60,197 nt of DNA from Hyphomicrobiales bacterium (GTDB lineage: Bacteria > Pseudomonadota > Alphaproteobacteria > Rhizobiales > Rhizobiaceae): assembly GCA_017305935.1 (NCBI GenBank), contig JAFKJU010000028.1, forward strand, positions 87,019 to 147,215. The letters are read 5' to 3'. The notes under the pieces were generated by a model. That model was not told the origin of the DNA, made no database searches, and was given only the letters and a program-made list of their open reading frames with translations. Made by a program: the position numbers and the translations under genes. Positions 51,369 to 59,957 of the stretch are shown here, piece after piece. Positions within the stretch are counted from its first letter, which is position 1, and each line of letters begins with the position of its first letter.

Positions 51369-51625
51369 TCGATCCTCCTGTTTCGACCCTGCCAGTCGAT
51401 GACAAATTGAGAAGCACCAGGCTTGCCTCCGGCTTGCCGTTCTGGTGAAGCCGACCGGCCGCAGGCATTCCTTGAATTGCGTAACGATGCAGCCGCGTCA
51501 CGCCGCAGATCGTGTCTGGATGGGTGGTCTTCATGGGATGAGGCCGCGCTTTCTCAGGGCTGGCGGATGCGCCGGATCCTGAAGAGAGGAAAAACGATTG
51601 CCAAGGGAACATGGTCGAGTCGCCC

Positions 51626-51802
51626 CTATCGGCTTGGCTGAAGTTCGCGATTGAACCGCCGCAGCAGAATGAGCGACGCTTGACGCTCCGCGCCGGCAAG
51701 CGGCTCCATTCTCTCGCTGACATAGCCCGCACGCCTCAAAATCTCCCGCAGCAGGCGCGCGTGGCGAGGACCGAAATCGATATGCTGGATATTGGAAGAC
51801 AT
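51626..51802 (-). CDS. Hypothetical 58-residue protein
   Basis: MSSNIQHIDFGPRHARLLREILRRAGYVSERMEPLAGAERQASLILLRRFNRELQPSR: basic and helical, with no signal peptide and no recognised family. AAGGAGG lies just before ATG 51802, which supports it as real; the longer frame from 51826 lacks such a site. It lies alone between the small basic protein and the first small-RNA-like gene. Confidence 0.6.
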   Translation of the reverse strand: MSSNIQHIDFGPRHARLLREILRRAGYVSERMEPLAGAERQASLILLRRFNRELQPSR

Positions 51803-51948
51803 CTGGTCCTCCTTTCGTTGGGGCAAGGAAGCAAGTCCTTAGTCGGCATGTGCCCGAAACATGGGTGCCGAGGCTGTCACAATGCGCCTCTGCGCCGGTA
51901 ATGGCAAATCGTCAATTAAGGTCATTTGGCGATGCGGCCATACGGACC

Positions 51949-52124
51949 TTGTTTCGACCACAATCGTCCACTATATATTGGCAATCGGCATTGCTTATGA
52001 GCGCTGAAATGAATTCGCCGCTCGCAATCGCCGCGTTGCTTCAGGCTTTTGACCACGGATGTACTGGCATTGGTAGGGAAGCGATGATGAGGAAGGTCGG
52101 TGCGATTTCGCCCCGGCCTTTTTT
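51949..52124 (+). ncRNA. Candidate small RNA gene, copy 1
   Basis: A -35 box TTGTTT (51949-51954), 17-bp spacer and -10 box TATATA (51972-51977) are followed about 110 bp later by a hairpin (52095-52118; GGTCGG/CCGGCC outer and GCGA/TCGC inner stem) and six Ts. The predicted transcript is about 52 kb +/- few bases, i.e. about 51984-52124, 140 nt. The unit is repeated at 57251-57426 with promoter spacing and hairpin intact. A short ORF inside (ATG at 51997 or 52010, ...DHGCTGIGR) has no stop before the terminator in this copy, so coding is less likely. Confidence 0.65.
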
Positions 52125-52318
52125 GTTGCGCGGTCGCAGGCGGGTTTCGTCATCCCGATGCCCTGTCCTTGTCCGCGCCACCAAACTTGAGATCGCCCGA
52201 CATGGTGATCGCAGTCGGATAGCCGGGGTGGCGCGGAGAAATCGCCATCGGGCTTGATGGTGCGCGCCAGGCAGGTATGTCCGGGCGGTCTGCGCCCGGC
52301 CTGGTCAGCGTCTTTGCG

Positions 52319-52519
52319 TCACTTGCGCTTGGTTTTCGGCAAGGGCGCGGGCTCGGCGGCCTCCTTGGCCAAACGCAGCGCCCGAAGCTTTTCGGTCTTC
52401 TTCTCCCGCGCCGCCGTCTCCTGCGCAACGATGCCCTTGGCGGCGGAATCGGTATTTTCCGCTTTCTTGGCGGCGCTGGCCTTTCCCGGCTTAAAAAACT
52501 GCTCTTCAGATGCGGTCAT
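52319..52519 (-). CDS. Lys/Ala/Glu-rich small protein downstream of rpsU
   Basis: A 66-residue protein, MTASEEQFFKPGKASAAKKAENTDSAAKGIVAQETAAREKKTEKLRALRLAKEAAEPAPLPKTKRK. It is highly charged and helical, reminiscent of nucleic-acid-associated tails. It follows rpsU on the same strand by 34 bp, which may indicate co-transcription. Similar ORFs occur near rpsU in rhizobia. The function is unknown. Confidence 0.65.
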   Translation of the reverse strand: MTASEEQFFKPGKASAAKKAENTDSAAKGIVAQETAAREKKTEKLRALRLAKEAAEPAPLPKTKRK

Positions 52520-52553
52520 CTAGGGCTCCTTCGAATTCCGGCGTCTCGTGGCG

Positions 52554-52799
52554 TCACTTCGCCCGGCCTGGCAGCGGCTTCTTCTTGGGAGCGGGCAGGA
52601 GCCCCTCGCGCTGCGCCTTCTTGCGGGCCAGCTTCCGGGTGCGCCGGACGGCCTCGGCTTTTTCCCGCGCTCTCTTTTCGGAAGGCTTTTCATAAGCGCT
52701 CCGTGCCTTCATTTCCCGGAAAAGCCCTTCTCTCTGCATTTTCTTTTTCAAAACGCGGAGGGCTTGATCGACGTTGTTGTCCCTGACGAGAACTTGCAA
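52554..52799 (-). CDS. rpsU: 30S ribosomal protein S21
   Basis: An 81-residue basic protein: [66 protein letters not shown], the standard bS21 sequence of alphaproteobacteria, with a slightly extended Lys-rich C-terminus. S21 helps the 30S subunit in initiation on the Shine-Dalgarno. It lies downstream of the cold-shock gene on the same strand, as commonly seen in rhizobia, where several rpsU copies can exist. Confidence 0.94.
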   Translation of the reverse strand: MQVLVRDNNVDQALRVLKKKMQREGLFREMKARSAYEKPSEKRAREKAEAVRRTRKLARKKAQREGLLPAPKKKPLPGRAK

Positions 52800-52926
52800 G
52801 AACCTATCCTTTCACAGCGATTCCAGAGGCAGAAAGCAAAAAGGCCGGGCATGACCCCGACCTCTCAAGATCACTCAGCCGCGCCGCCAGTACATCCGTG
52901 GTCAGCGCCGGCGAATGACAAAGTCA

Positions 52927-53136
52927 TCAAGCAGCGCGCAGATTGTCTGCGGCATACTTGCCCGAGCGACGATCCTGTACGAGATCGTACTGCACGGTCT
53001 GCCCTTCGCTAAGCGAGCGAAGGCCGGCGCGCTCGACAGCAGTGATATGCACGAATACGTCGTTGCCGCCATCGTTCGGGGCGATGAAGCCGAAACCCTT
53101 GGTGCCGTTAAAAAACTTTACGGTGCCTGTGTTCAT
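52927..53136 (-). CDS. cspA: Cold-shock protein (CspA family)
   Basis: A 69-residue single cold-shock domain: MNTGTVKFFNGTKGFGFIAPNDGGNDVFVHITAVERAGLRSLSEGQTVQYDL, with RNP1 KGFGFIAP and RNP2 VFVHI. It binds single-stranded RNA/DNA as a chaperone. AAGGAAA precedes ATG 53136, and the long AT-richer upstream region could be a regulatory leader as in other csp genes. It is followed by rpsU 127 bp downstream. Confidence 0.94.
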   Translation of the reverse strand: MNTGTVKFFNGTKGFGFIAPNDGGNDVFVHITAVERAGLRSLSEGQTVQYDLVQDRRSGKYAADNLRAA

Positions 53137-53986
53137 AACGATTTCCTTTCAATCGTTGGAATTGCCGGGAGTTTCCGGCGAAATAATCGACGATGAAGGG
53201 AAGAATGACAGGCGCTCAAGGCGCAGAGACAAAAGTCGCAGACAAAGTTCGATAAATCCAATGTAGGATTTTTAACACGATCATTCAAGGCATCGCGAAA
53301 ATATTTCTTCGCAATGCAAAATCGAGTGGCGCGAATGATTTCAGGTTTGCATTCGAAACGATCGTCACCGGCGAGATATTGCTCACCACCTTCTGACGAC
53401 ACGACAAAGCTGTCGGAAAAACTGCTGGATGCAACGGGATGAACCTGGACAATCAAAAACAAAAAGGCCCGGTTTCCCGGGCCTTTTGAAGTACCTAAGC
53501 GCCCTGTTGGACAACTTGGGTTATGAAATTGGTGCCAGAAGAGGACACGAAGAGGCCTGCTATCGTGCTGATATTTATTAGCATATTCAGTTCGATTTTT
53601 GAATGATACCAACGTAGATACCAACAAAAATGCTTTTGCTTCGGGTGTGATGCCTGCTTTGCGAAGTTAGCGGCCAGATTTCAGGTCGCCCTACACCGCT
53701 AACTTATATCGCTATGTTTAGGTAGCGGCAATCAAGTAACCGCGGATTCAAGGCTCGCCTCGTTGCAACCAAGGGCTACATCTAATGTGATACGTACTAT
53801 CCCAAACCACTCGTTCAGTAGGATCGCGTTCGGCAAGCAGCTGGCATATTGGTTTGACTGCTTTGCGCCGTCATTTCGGTCGTTCACTCCAACAGCGATT
53901 TACCCTGAAAGCAGCCGTTCTTTACACGCGTTTTTGTTCGACGCAAAATCCTCTGTTTTGTGCCGTCGCAAAAATTAGGCGCAAAT
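53137..53986. other. Long gene-free region upstream of cspA
   Basis: 850 bp with no convincing gene. It contains the cspA promoter/leader, a terminator-like hairpin at 53466-53487, a sequence like a tRNA 3' end on the minus strand (53531-53546), and a hairpin GTTAGCGG...CCGCTAAC (53666-53703). GC is clearly lower than in the flanking backbone from about 53550 on, consistent with the start of an acquired stretch. Confidence 0.5.
53466..53487 (+). terminator. Rho-independent terminator-like hairpin
   Basis: GGCCCGG-TTTC-CCGGGCC followed by TTTT, and preceded by a run of As, so it can act in both directions. No gene ends immediately before it on either strand, so it may end an unannotated transcript from the accessory region or be left from a lost gene. 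Confidence 0.7.
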
Positions 53987-53992
53987 TTAGGC
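53964..53992. repeat. Imperfect 28-bp repeat at the 3' end of DUF4276 (partner at 56032-56059)
   Basis: CGTCGCAAAAATTAGGCGCAAA here and TGTCGCAAAAATCAGGTGCAAA at 56032 share most positions over about 28 bp. The pair brackets the AAA ATPase/DUF4276 genes in direct orientation. Confidence 0.5.
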
Positions 53993-54619
53993 AAAGGCGT
54001 CGGGAGGTGTTAGTGCTTCGGTGAGCGCACCGTAGAATTTTGCGAAGCTAGGTGATGTGCATTGCGCCGGGTTAAAATGCTCCCCTACCGCTATAGCAAG
54101 TTCAACCTTGCGGAGGCCGCCCGTAAAATAACCATGGGGCTTCATTACCCGCTCTAATGCCTCCCAAGTGCCCCCGGCGATCTTGTCGCAATCGCGGTAA
54201 GCTTGCTTGGCGATTGTAGTAGCCTTGAGTTTAGGATAGGCCGCTCTAACCCCCGTCCACTCCCCAAAAAACCATGCTTCTAGCTCTTCGATAGCGATCC
54301 GGTTAACGACTTGCCATTTATGGTTTTCGCCAACTTTTGTGACCAGCCCCGCTTTTCCGGCAAGCTCGTCCAGGGACGTTTTCAGCGCTACGCAGTCATC
54401 GTCATCCCGATCTACCAAAACCAATATCCGGTGATCGTCTGGAAGCCATTTCGCGTATCCGCGTAGTCGGCCTTCCAACTTCCTCAGCAAGTCTGATTTG
54501 CCTTGGTAGGGATGAATATCAAACGTCGCTCTACCGTCCAACAGCCGGGGGAGCAGGACAGTTAGAAATGCTTCCATAGAAGGCTCTTCTACAATAATTT
54601 CAAAATGTTTTGCCGTCAC
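53987..54619 (-). CDS. DUF4276 (TOPRIM-like) protein, partner of the AAA ATPase
   Basis: A 210-residue protein starting with GTG at 54619 (GTGA overlap with the ATPase stop). It has [12 protein letters not shown] near the N-terminus and [12 protein letters not shown] near residue 70, the Glu and DxD pattern of a TOPRIM fold, so a metal-dependent nuclease is plausible. The mid part [14 protein letters not shown]...YPKLKA is typical of DUF4276. AAA15-type ATPases with TOPRIM-like partners are a known theme of phage defence (OLD, PARIS, Gabija-like logic). The assignment of this pair to a defence role is inference. Confidence 0.82.
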   Translation of the reverse strand: MTAKHFEIIVEEPSMEAFLTVLLPRLLDGRATFDIHPYQGKSDLLRKLEGRLRGYAKWLPDDHRILVLVDRDDDDCVALKTSLDELAGKAGLVTKVGENHKWQVVNRIAIEELEAWFFGEWTGVRAAYPKLKATTIAKQAYRDCDKIAGGTWEALERVMKPHGYFTGGLRKVELAIAVGEHFNPAQCTSPSFAKFYGALTEALTPPDAFA

Positions 54620-55857
54620 GAGAAGATGTCCCTTTTGGGAGCACCTTGGTTCACCAGCGGGTCGCCTACGCCAAAATGACCTTCCAGCCATAGATCTCCC
54701 AGAAGGGCGCCTTCACTCATGAACTCGTTAATTCCGGTGATATCTCCGGCTGTCGCAACTTGTGTATATCCGCCCTCGTCGCGGTACAAAACGCGAGCTT
54801 CCTTGGGTTGAAGGGCGTTCAGGAAGAATGGCGAATGTGTCGTTACCAGTAACTGCCCCTTCTCGGCCGCAGCTCTGCATTCCTCCGCAAGGCCGTATAG
54901 AAGCCGGGGATGCAGGAAGTTTTCCGGCTCTTCAATCCCGATGAACGGGGGTGGGGCCGGATCGTACAAAAGTACCAGATATGCGAGCATCTTAAGCGTT
55001 CCGTCTGAGGCAAAACGCGATAGGACCGGGTTTTCAAACGGGGCGTCTTTGATGGTCAGGAGCAGCCGGCCATCAGGCATGGCCTCGGCCATCACTTTTT
55101 CGATGCGGGGCACACGTTTCCGCAGAACTTGGAAAATCTTCTCCAGCCGGTCGGGGTGTACTTCGCTCAGGTACTGGATCACATTGGCCAAGTTGTCGCC
55201 TGTCCGCGACATGCGTTCCTGTGGTCCTGCTTCCGGCTGGCCTCGGGTGTTATCAACCGAGAAATAGGAAACATGCCATCCGGTGATGAAGTCGCGGAGG
55301 GCAGCAACACGCGGATGCTCCGCAAACTGCCCTAGAGCATTCACAGCGATCAAATCCGGCGATTTCAGTGGGATATCAACGCGGGTATCGTCAATCTCAG
55401 GCGACTGTCCGCTTATAGCTCGACCTATGCCTTCTTTGTAATCAAGGAAGCGGAAAGGCTGCCCGGTGCCACCGCGTCGCCACTTCAACCATTCTTCGGC
55501 TACGACAGGCGCACCACTCTTTTCATCGACCGCTAGATGATACGTGATGATCGGATAACCCGGCTCAGTATACTTAATCTCAATGACAATCGGGCCTTCA
55601 CTACCGCGCGTTTTCAGCTCTCGACCTCGGCCACGCCGATCCCACGCCCTGCGAAGCCCTCCCTCAAAACACTCAGAGAGAAATGCGAAGACATCGAAAA
55701 TGGTGGATTTCCCGCTGCCATTTGGTCCGAGAAGGACGGTAAGAGGCGTGATGTTCTTAAGCTCAATGCTTTTAAGAGCCCGGAAATTTTCAACCCGAAG
55801 ATAAGTAATGCGAGCAGGTCGCTTAGGTTTGGTTTCTGCGCGGTTTGAATTTGGCAT
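54616..55857 (-). CDS. AAA (ABC-type, AAA15/21) ATPase
   Basis: A 413-residue SMC/ABC-like ATPase without long coiled coils: [43 protein letters not shown] (Walker A at about residue 46), the signature region [21 protein letters not shown], Walker [29 protein letters not shown] and the His switch [13 protein letters not shown]. It forms a two-gene unit with DUF4276. In such systems the ATPase senses a phage signal and controls the nuclease or toxin subunit. Confidence 0.9.
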   Translation of the reverse strand: MPNSNRAETKPKRPARITYLRVENFRALKSIELKNITPLTVLLGPNGSGKSTIFDVFAFLSECFEGGLRRAWDRRGRGRELKTRGSEGPIVIEIKYTEPGYPIITYHLAVDEKSGAPVVAEEWLKWRRGGTGQPFRFLDYKEGIGRAISGQSPEIDDTRVDIPLKSPDLIAVNALGQFAEHPRVAALRDFITGWHVSYFSVDNTRGQPEAGPQERMSRTGDNLANVIQYLSEVHPDRLEKIFQVLRKRVPRIEKVMAEAMPDGRLLLTIKDAPFENPVLSRFASDGTLKMLAYLVLLYDPAPPPFIGIEEPENFLHPRLLYGLAEECRAAAEKGQLLVTTHSPFFLNALQPKEARVLYRDEGGYTQVATAGDITGINEFMSEGALLGDLWLEGHFGVGDPLVNQGAPKRDIFS

Positions 55858-56031
55858 TGCAATGACCCCTTACTGCAACAACCTCTACATATTTTGCATC
55901 TTCCCCGCAACCGACCTCGTTGCCGGCCAAGCTGATCGCATTGTGGAAGCGGAGCTACATTTCCAGCAAAGGGTGCATTAATCCTGACATTCGCGAGAAA
56001 GTCAGCCGAATTGAAACGCATTAGGAATTTC

Positions 56032-56059
56032 TGTCGCAAAAATCAGGTGCAAAAGTCAG
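56032..56059. repeat. Imperfect repeat upstream of the AAA ATPase (partner at 53964-53992)
   Basis: TGTCGCAAAAATCAGGTGCAAAAG resembles the sequence at the other end of the ATPase/DUF4276 pair. It lies 175 bp upstream of the ATPase start, within the 464-bp gap before the resolvase (55858-56321), which holds no gene. Confidence 0.5.
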
Positions 56060-56228
56060 AATAATGCAGGGGACTTTTGTGAGAGATTTCCATCGCCGCT
56101 GACTGATTGACACCGCCGTTAGCGGCTGGTTTTGGCCGCTATTTTGAGAGTGAAGCAGAAACCCGCCATTCCGCTCTCGGCCCCAAATCGGTTACTCGTT
56201 ATGAAACATTGGGGTATACCCACATGTT

Positions 56229-56321
56229 ATGTCACATCGGCGGCGGGTGCCCATGTCACATCCAGGTTGACAGCGGCTATTTGTGACAGGTTAGCCTCGG
56301 GCCTAAACTCTGAGGTGACAT
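56229..56321. promoter_or_regulatory. Candidate res site of the serine resolvase
   Basis: ATGTCACAT occurs at 56229-56237 and 56253-56261, and the inverse TGTGACA/GTGACAT at 56282-56288 and 56315-56321, directly upstream of the resolvase start. Several half-sites in about 90 bp adjacent to a resolvase gene fit a res region where the protein both recombines and represses itself. Confidence 0.5.
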
Positions 56322-56909
56322 ATGGCTCGTATTGGTTATGCCCGCGTCAGCACGACTGACCAGGACGTCGAAGCGCAAATTGCCCGCCTGACCAGCGAAG
56401 GCTGCGAAATTGTTCGCGCCGAGAAGATATCTGGGGCCAGTCGCGACGGTCGCGCCGAACTGGCGACGATCATTACCTTTCTACGGCCCGGCGACGAATT
56501 GATGGTGACGCGGCTCGACCGCCTAGGCCGCGACACGCGCGACGTTTTGAACATCATTCACGAATGCGAGCAGCGTGGCGCGTCTGTCACGGTGCTGGAC
56601 CCCCATGTTTCGATGCGCGGCGAAATGGGCCATGTGGTGCTGACGGTGTTGGGCATGGTCGCACAGATGGAGAGACGGTTTATCAAGGAGCGACAGCGCG
56701 AAGGCATCGAGCGCGCCAAGGCTGAAGGTGTTTATAAGGGTGGCCGGCCGAGGCTCGACCATCATGCGATCCGACAAATGCAGGCGGCCGGGCGAAGCGT
56801 GGTGGAAATCGCCATCGATCTCGGCTGTTCGCGGATGCAGGTCTACAGGGTTTTGAAGTTGGAGCGACAGGCGGTTTCGTCGAAGCTCGTGGATGTTATG
56901 CCGCTTTGA
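56322..56909 (+). CDS. Serine recombinase (Tn3-type resolvase/invertase)
   Basis: A 195-residue small serine recombinase: MARIGYARVSTTDQDVEAQIARL with the catalytic Ser in ARVST, ISGASRDGRAELATIITFLRPGDELMVTRLDRLGRDTRD, GHVVLTVLGMVAQMERRFIKERQREGIERAKAEGVYKGGRPR, and a C-terminal HTH (GRSVVEIAIDLGCSRMQVYRVL). The Arg and Ser catalytic residues are intact. No transposase follows, so it may be the remnant of a Tn3-family transposon or a stability module with the ParD gene. Confidence 0.93.
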   Translation: MARIGYARVSTTDQDVEAQIARLTSEGCEIVRAEKISGASRDGRAELATIITFLRPGDELMVTRLDRLGRDTRDVLNIIHECEQRGASVTVLDPHVSMRGEMGHVVLTVLGMVAQMERRFIKERQREGIERAKAEGVYKGGRPRLDHHAIRQMQAAGRSVVEIAIDLGCSRMQVYRVLKLERQAVSSKLVDVMPL

Positions 56910-56951
56910 CGAGTTGCGTCATGTTGTGGCCACTGGCGATAGGAGACCAAC

Positions 56952-57203
56952 ATGGCGGCAGTATGCGTATCGTTGCCTGACACCATGAAAGAATGGGTGG
57001 AGACACAGGTGAAAACCGGTTGCTACGCGAATGCCAGCGATTATGTCTGCGCCCTGATCCGTCAAGATCAGGCGGGCATCGGCAAAATCGCAGCCATGCA
57101 GTGCTTTGTCGATGAGGGATTGAACAGCGGCAAGGGTCAGCGGTCGAAGGACGAACTATTCGCAATCGCATTGGCCAGAGCCGAAAAATCTCACGAGAAT
57201 TGA
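56952..57203 (+). CDS. ParD-like antitoxin, orphan
   Basis: An 83-residue type II antitoxin: MAAVCVSLPDTMKEWVETQVKTGCYANASDYVCALIRQDQAGIGKIAAMQ is a ribbon-helix-helix ParD/CC2985-type domain, with a disordered C-terminal toxin-binding tail. AGGAGA precedes ATG 56952. The ParE toxin normally follows with an overlap. Here the next frame (TTG 57200, ...VRLHLSLCRIV) runs only about 12 codons before entering the second small-RNA unit, so parE seems lost. Confidence 0.85.
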   Translation: MAAVCVSLPDTMKEWVETQVKTGCYANASDYVCALIRQDQAGIGKIAAMQCFVDEGLNSGKGQRSKDELFAIALARAEKSHEN

Positions 57204-57250
57204 CCGTGCGCCTTCACTTGAGTTTATGCCGGATCGTGACCGCACAGAAC

Positions 57251-57426
57251 TTGTTTCGAACACAATCGCCAGCTATATATCGGCAATCGGTATTGCTGAT
57301 GAGCGCTGAAATGAATTCGCCGCTCGCAATTGCCGCGTCGCTTCTGGCTTTTGACCACGGATGTACTGGCATTGGTAGGTAAGCGATGATGAGGAAGGTC
57401 GGTGCGATTTCGCCCCGGCCTTTTTT
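57251..57426 (+). ncRNA. Candidate small RNA gene, copy 2
   Basis: TTGTTT (57251-57256), 17-bp spacer and TATATA (57274-57279), then a transcript of about 140 nt ending in the hairpin 57397-57420 and six Ts. It is about 90 percent identical to copy 1 at 51949-52124. A mini-ORF MSAEMNSPLAIAASLLAFD to CTGIGR with a stop (TAA at 57380) exists in this copy but reads through the terminator in copy 1, which argues for RNA function, though a dual-function RNA is possible. Confidence 0.65.
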
Positions 57427-57746
57427 GTTGCGCGGGTGCCGGGTGACATAGTGCTGTCTGGTCCTGAAGCGTTGCGGCGCACCGGCTCGACGCTCATGAA
57501 CGTCTGCCGAAGCAGCGCCCCCGGGCAAAGCCTGCGAGACCGATCACCTTATTTTGCAGCTTTTCAAAGACGTCCTCGACGCGCCTAAACACGGCAGCAG
57601 CTTTTGCCGGGAGTTCATTTGTGTGCGGTTGACATCCAATCGGGTTGAATGCTGACTAACACAGTCACCCACAAATATAACGGCCCGAGCGAAGCTTGCA
57701 CCTCAGCAACGGGCCTGACCGAACCCTGATCTTGGAGGATCAAGGA
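57427..57746. other. Intergenic region before the Tat-exported protein gene
   Basis: 320 bp without a supported gene. Some sequence (about 57428-57620) could be a decayed reading frame; no family is recognised. The last 60 bp hold the Shine-Dalgarno (GGAGGAT) and probably the promoter for the gene at 57747. Confidence 0.4.
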
Positions 57747-58145
57747 ATGGCTTCGACTGGTCACAGTACACGCCGCACTGTCCTCAAAGCTGGGCTGGTG
57801 CTCGCTACCACTGGTCATCCCGCCGTGGCGGGTGGCGGTTTTGCGGAAGCTCCGCCCGATCCGCTGGTCGATGCTATCAGAGCATATAAGAATGGTATTG
57901 CTGCCTTCGACGCCATCAAGGAAGACGACTGGCCGCTGCATGGTGGCGAAGAGGCCGTAATCGAGAAAACCTATGCCAAATCGCTGCAGGCGCTGCAAAG
58001 TTGGCACAAACCTGCTTTGACGCGGCAAGGCGCGGTAGAAGCCCTGCGATTTGCCCATACGGAGAACAAGGCTCATTGTTCCAATCCGATCATCATGGCG
58101 ATGCTTACGGCCGCGCTGACCTATTTTGAAGGTGAGAGCGCATAG
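57747..58145 (+). CDS. Small protein with twin-arginine-like signal
   Basis: A 132-residue protein. The N-terminus STRRTVLKAGLVLATTG looks like a Tat signal (RRTVLK) followed by a short hydrophobic stretch and AVAGGGFAEA. The rest is helical (DPLVDAIRAYKNGIAAFDAIKEDDWPL, EALRFAHTENKAHCSNPIIMAMLTAALTYF) without a known domain. GGAGGAT lies 10 bp before ATG 57747. Similar orphan proteins are common in Rhizobiales; the function is unknown. Confidence 0.65.
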   Translation: MASTGHSTRRTVLKAGLVLATTGHPAVAGGGFAEAPPDPLVDAIRAYKNGIAAFDAIKEDDWPLHGGEEAVIEKTYAKSLQALQSWHKPALTRQGAVEALRFAHTENKAHCSNPIIMAMLTAALTYFEGESA

Positions 58146-58388
58146 TGGAGATGATCCGCCAAGCCTTGCTTGGTCGCTTCATGGTCTCCCGCCTGCCCAC
58201 AGTCCCCAGGCCTTTCGGAGCAGAAAAATCGTCGTAAAGCGCCCAAATCGACCAATTGGCGAATGCTGCTCCAAAATGGAGCGACACCCTACGGATTGGT
58301 AACTGCGCGGATGGAACCGGTGAGCGCCAGCCTTGATGTTTGTCAAAAAAAGCAAACATCCTAAGGAGCTTATACGAGGAGGCTTGCC

Positions 58389-58628
58389 ATGCAGACGATT
58401 TTTGAAACCTACAGGGGTAAGGAGACGACTCTTCATAGCTGGTGTGAAACGACACAGAATCAGCGCTTCGACTCGCTCGAAACAGCAGTCGGATTCTGTC
58501 GCCAGCATATTGACGACCTGTCGGCTATCGAACTCTTCGTTCATGTGGGGCTTGAACCCGATCCCATCATATCCGGGCGAGAACTGGAGGTTCTGGTCGA
58601 CGGCGCCCTTGTCGCAGCGGAAACTTGA
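58389..58628 (+). CDS. Hypothetical 79-residue protein
   Basis: MQTIFETYRGKETTLHSWCETTQNQRFDSLETAVGFCRQHIDDLSAIELFVHVGLEPDPIISGRELEVLVDGALVAAET, acidic and soluble with no export signal. AAGGAG lies upstream (58362-58367), with GAGG closer to ATG 58389. No family is recognised. It is convergent with the exported protein gene that follows. Confidence 0.55.
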   Translation: MQTIFETYRGKETTLHSWCETTQNQRFDSLETAVGFCRQHIDDLSAIELFVHVGLEPDPIISGRELEVLVDGALVAAET

Positions 58629-58671
58629 AATCGACCGCCTAGGATCCGCGCATCGGCGGGCGGACGTCTGC

Positions 58672-59376
58672 CTATTGAGGAGAATCCTTGCTGCCCTTGA
58701 GGCTGTTGATCAAATCGGCCTCGGCTTTCAGTCGCCGTACCATGCAAAAATAGGCGCGTTTCTCTTCGGTATTGATGACGGGCCGGGCCAGCGCATAGGC
58801 TTCGCGTGTCAAATGCTGATAAGCCTGCAGCGGCTGCATGCCGAGAATTTCGGACGCCTCCAGCAGGGCGGCATTGAACATGAAGCCCGATTCCTGCCTG
58901 AAGTTGCAAACCACGGTATTGATGCGGGCACCAAGGATGACACGAACCGGCTCAGCGGTGCCTTCGGGAATAAGCTCCGGGATCAACGTGTCTAAATCGT
59001 CGTTTCGAGGCGCGTCGGACGATGCAGCGCTGTCGTTGCCAGCATCGGGGTTCGCAGCTTGGTATGCGTCCCATTCCTCCTTGCGGGTGAAGTCACGGCC
59101 TTCGCAATAGCCTTCCCGGTCAACGCCGCCCATGACGAGTTCTCGCTCGACATCCTTTGCCTTTTCCTGTGCGGCGCGCTTGACTTCGGCCGCTGTCAGG
59201 CCGCTGCCCCGCATCGCGGCTTCGAGCTTGGGCTTGAGGATGCCCGGCTCAGGCATGCTGGTATCGCAGAACCGCTCATCCACCATATAGTCGACAATCG
59301 GCTGCAAATTGTCTTCTGCGGCCAAGGTATGTGCTGGTGTCAGCATCAAAACGCCGGCCAGAAAGCGATATTTCAT
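58672..59376 (-). CDS. Exported protein of unknown function
   Basis: A 234-residue protein with an N-terminal Sec signal (MKYRFLAGVLMLTPAHTLAAEDN, cleavage likely after LAA). The mature part has four Cys (FCDTSM, YCEGRDF, VVCNFRQ and YFCMV) that may form disulfides, and long helical sections. No known domain is evident. ATG 59376 is chosen because the signal starts there. It lies next to the superinfection-immunity-like gene on the same strand. Confidence 0.65.
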   Translation of the reverse strand: MKYRFLAGVLMLTPAHTLAAEDNLQPIVDYMVDERFCDTSMPEPGILKPKLEAAMRGSGLTAAEVKRAAQEKAKDVERELVMGGVDREGYCEGRDFTRKEEWDAYQAANPDAGNDSAASSDAPRNDDLDTLIPELIPEGTAEPVRVILGARINTVVCNFRQESGFMFNAALLEASEILGMQPLQAYQHLTREAYALARPVINTEEKRAYFCMVRRLKAEADLINSLKGSKDSPQ

Positions 59377-59464
59377 CGGGGGCACCTCGTAAGCTTGGGA
59401 TTTATTCTGTTTCGTCATCACGGGCCGGACTGAGCCGGCCGGGCGGATGACCGCCTTACCGGCC

Positions 59465-59956
59465 TCAGCGGCCGTAGATCGCCTCGCGCTTCAATGCCTC
59501 GTATTCGGCCGGCGACAGCGCGCCCCTGTCATGCAGCGCCTTCAGCCGCAGCAGCCGCTCAGAGATATCGTCGATGCCGGTCGCAGCCGGCTGCAAACCC
59601 GGCGTTTCGAGCCGCACGGCCTGGACGTCGTTGGCGAATAGGTTGAGGCCGCTTTCACCGCCGTGGTTACCGGTGGGGCTGCGATGAACCGCCTGCATCG
59701 CCCAGATGAGCGAACCGAACCAGCCCAGCACCGTGCCGCCGAACACCATGTTGATCAGCGCGATCAGCCAGCGATTGGGATGGCCGCGCAGGAAGCCGAC
59801 GATGGCCGGCAGGGGATAGAGAAGAACCAGCAAAAACAAGATGAGCAGGACGGTATCGATATCACCGTCGCTGGCTTTTGCCGACGAAGGAAACAGCAGG
59901 GCTGGCAGCAGCACCAGCCCTGTCAAAGCATAAGTTGGCTTGTGCCCAAAGGCCAT
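59465..59956 (-). CDS. Superinfection immunity-like membrane protein with SHOCT domain
   Basis: A 163-residue protein. After a signal-like segment, two helices (TVLLILFLLVLLYPLPAIVGFL, then WLIALINMVFGGTVLGWFGSLIWAMQ) form the pattern of the superinfection immunity (T4 Imm-like) family. A C-terminal SHOCT domain (DISERLLRLKALHDRGALSPAEYEALKREAIYG) follows. T4 Imm blocks DNA injection by related phages, but the bacterial homologues are uncharacterised. A second, truncated SHOCT gene lies directly upstream. Confidence 0.78.
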   Translation of the reverse strand: MAFGHKPTYALTGLVLLPALLFPSSAKASDGDIDTVLLILFLLVLLYPLPAIVGFLRGHPNRWLIALINMVFGGTVLGWFGSLIWAMQAVHRSPTGNHGGESGLNLFANDVQAVRLETPGLQPAATGIDDISERLLRLKALHDRGALSPAEYEALKREAIYGR

Positions 59957-59957
59957 G

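Noticed and set aside
52150..52250. A 32-codon minus-strand ORF starting MAISPRHPGYPT after small-RNA copy 1
   Set aside because: It has a start and stop but no convincing Shine-Dalgarno and no known relatives; too short to support.
53133..53627. A 164-codon minus-strand ORF upstream of cspA
   Set aside because: It has no family resemblance and no ribosome site, covers a terminator-like hairpin, and overlaps the cspA leader.
57200..57382. A 60-codon ORF after parD as a ParE toxin
   Set aside because: It has no ParE features; after about 12 codons it runs through the promoter and body of small-RNA copy 2.
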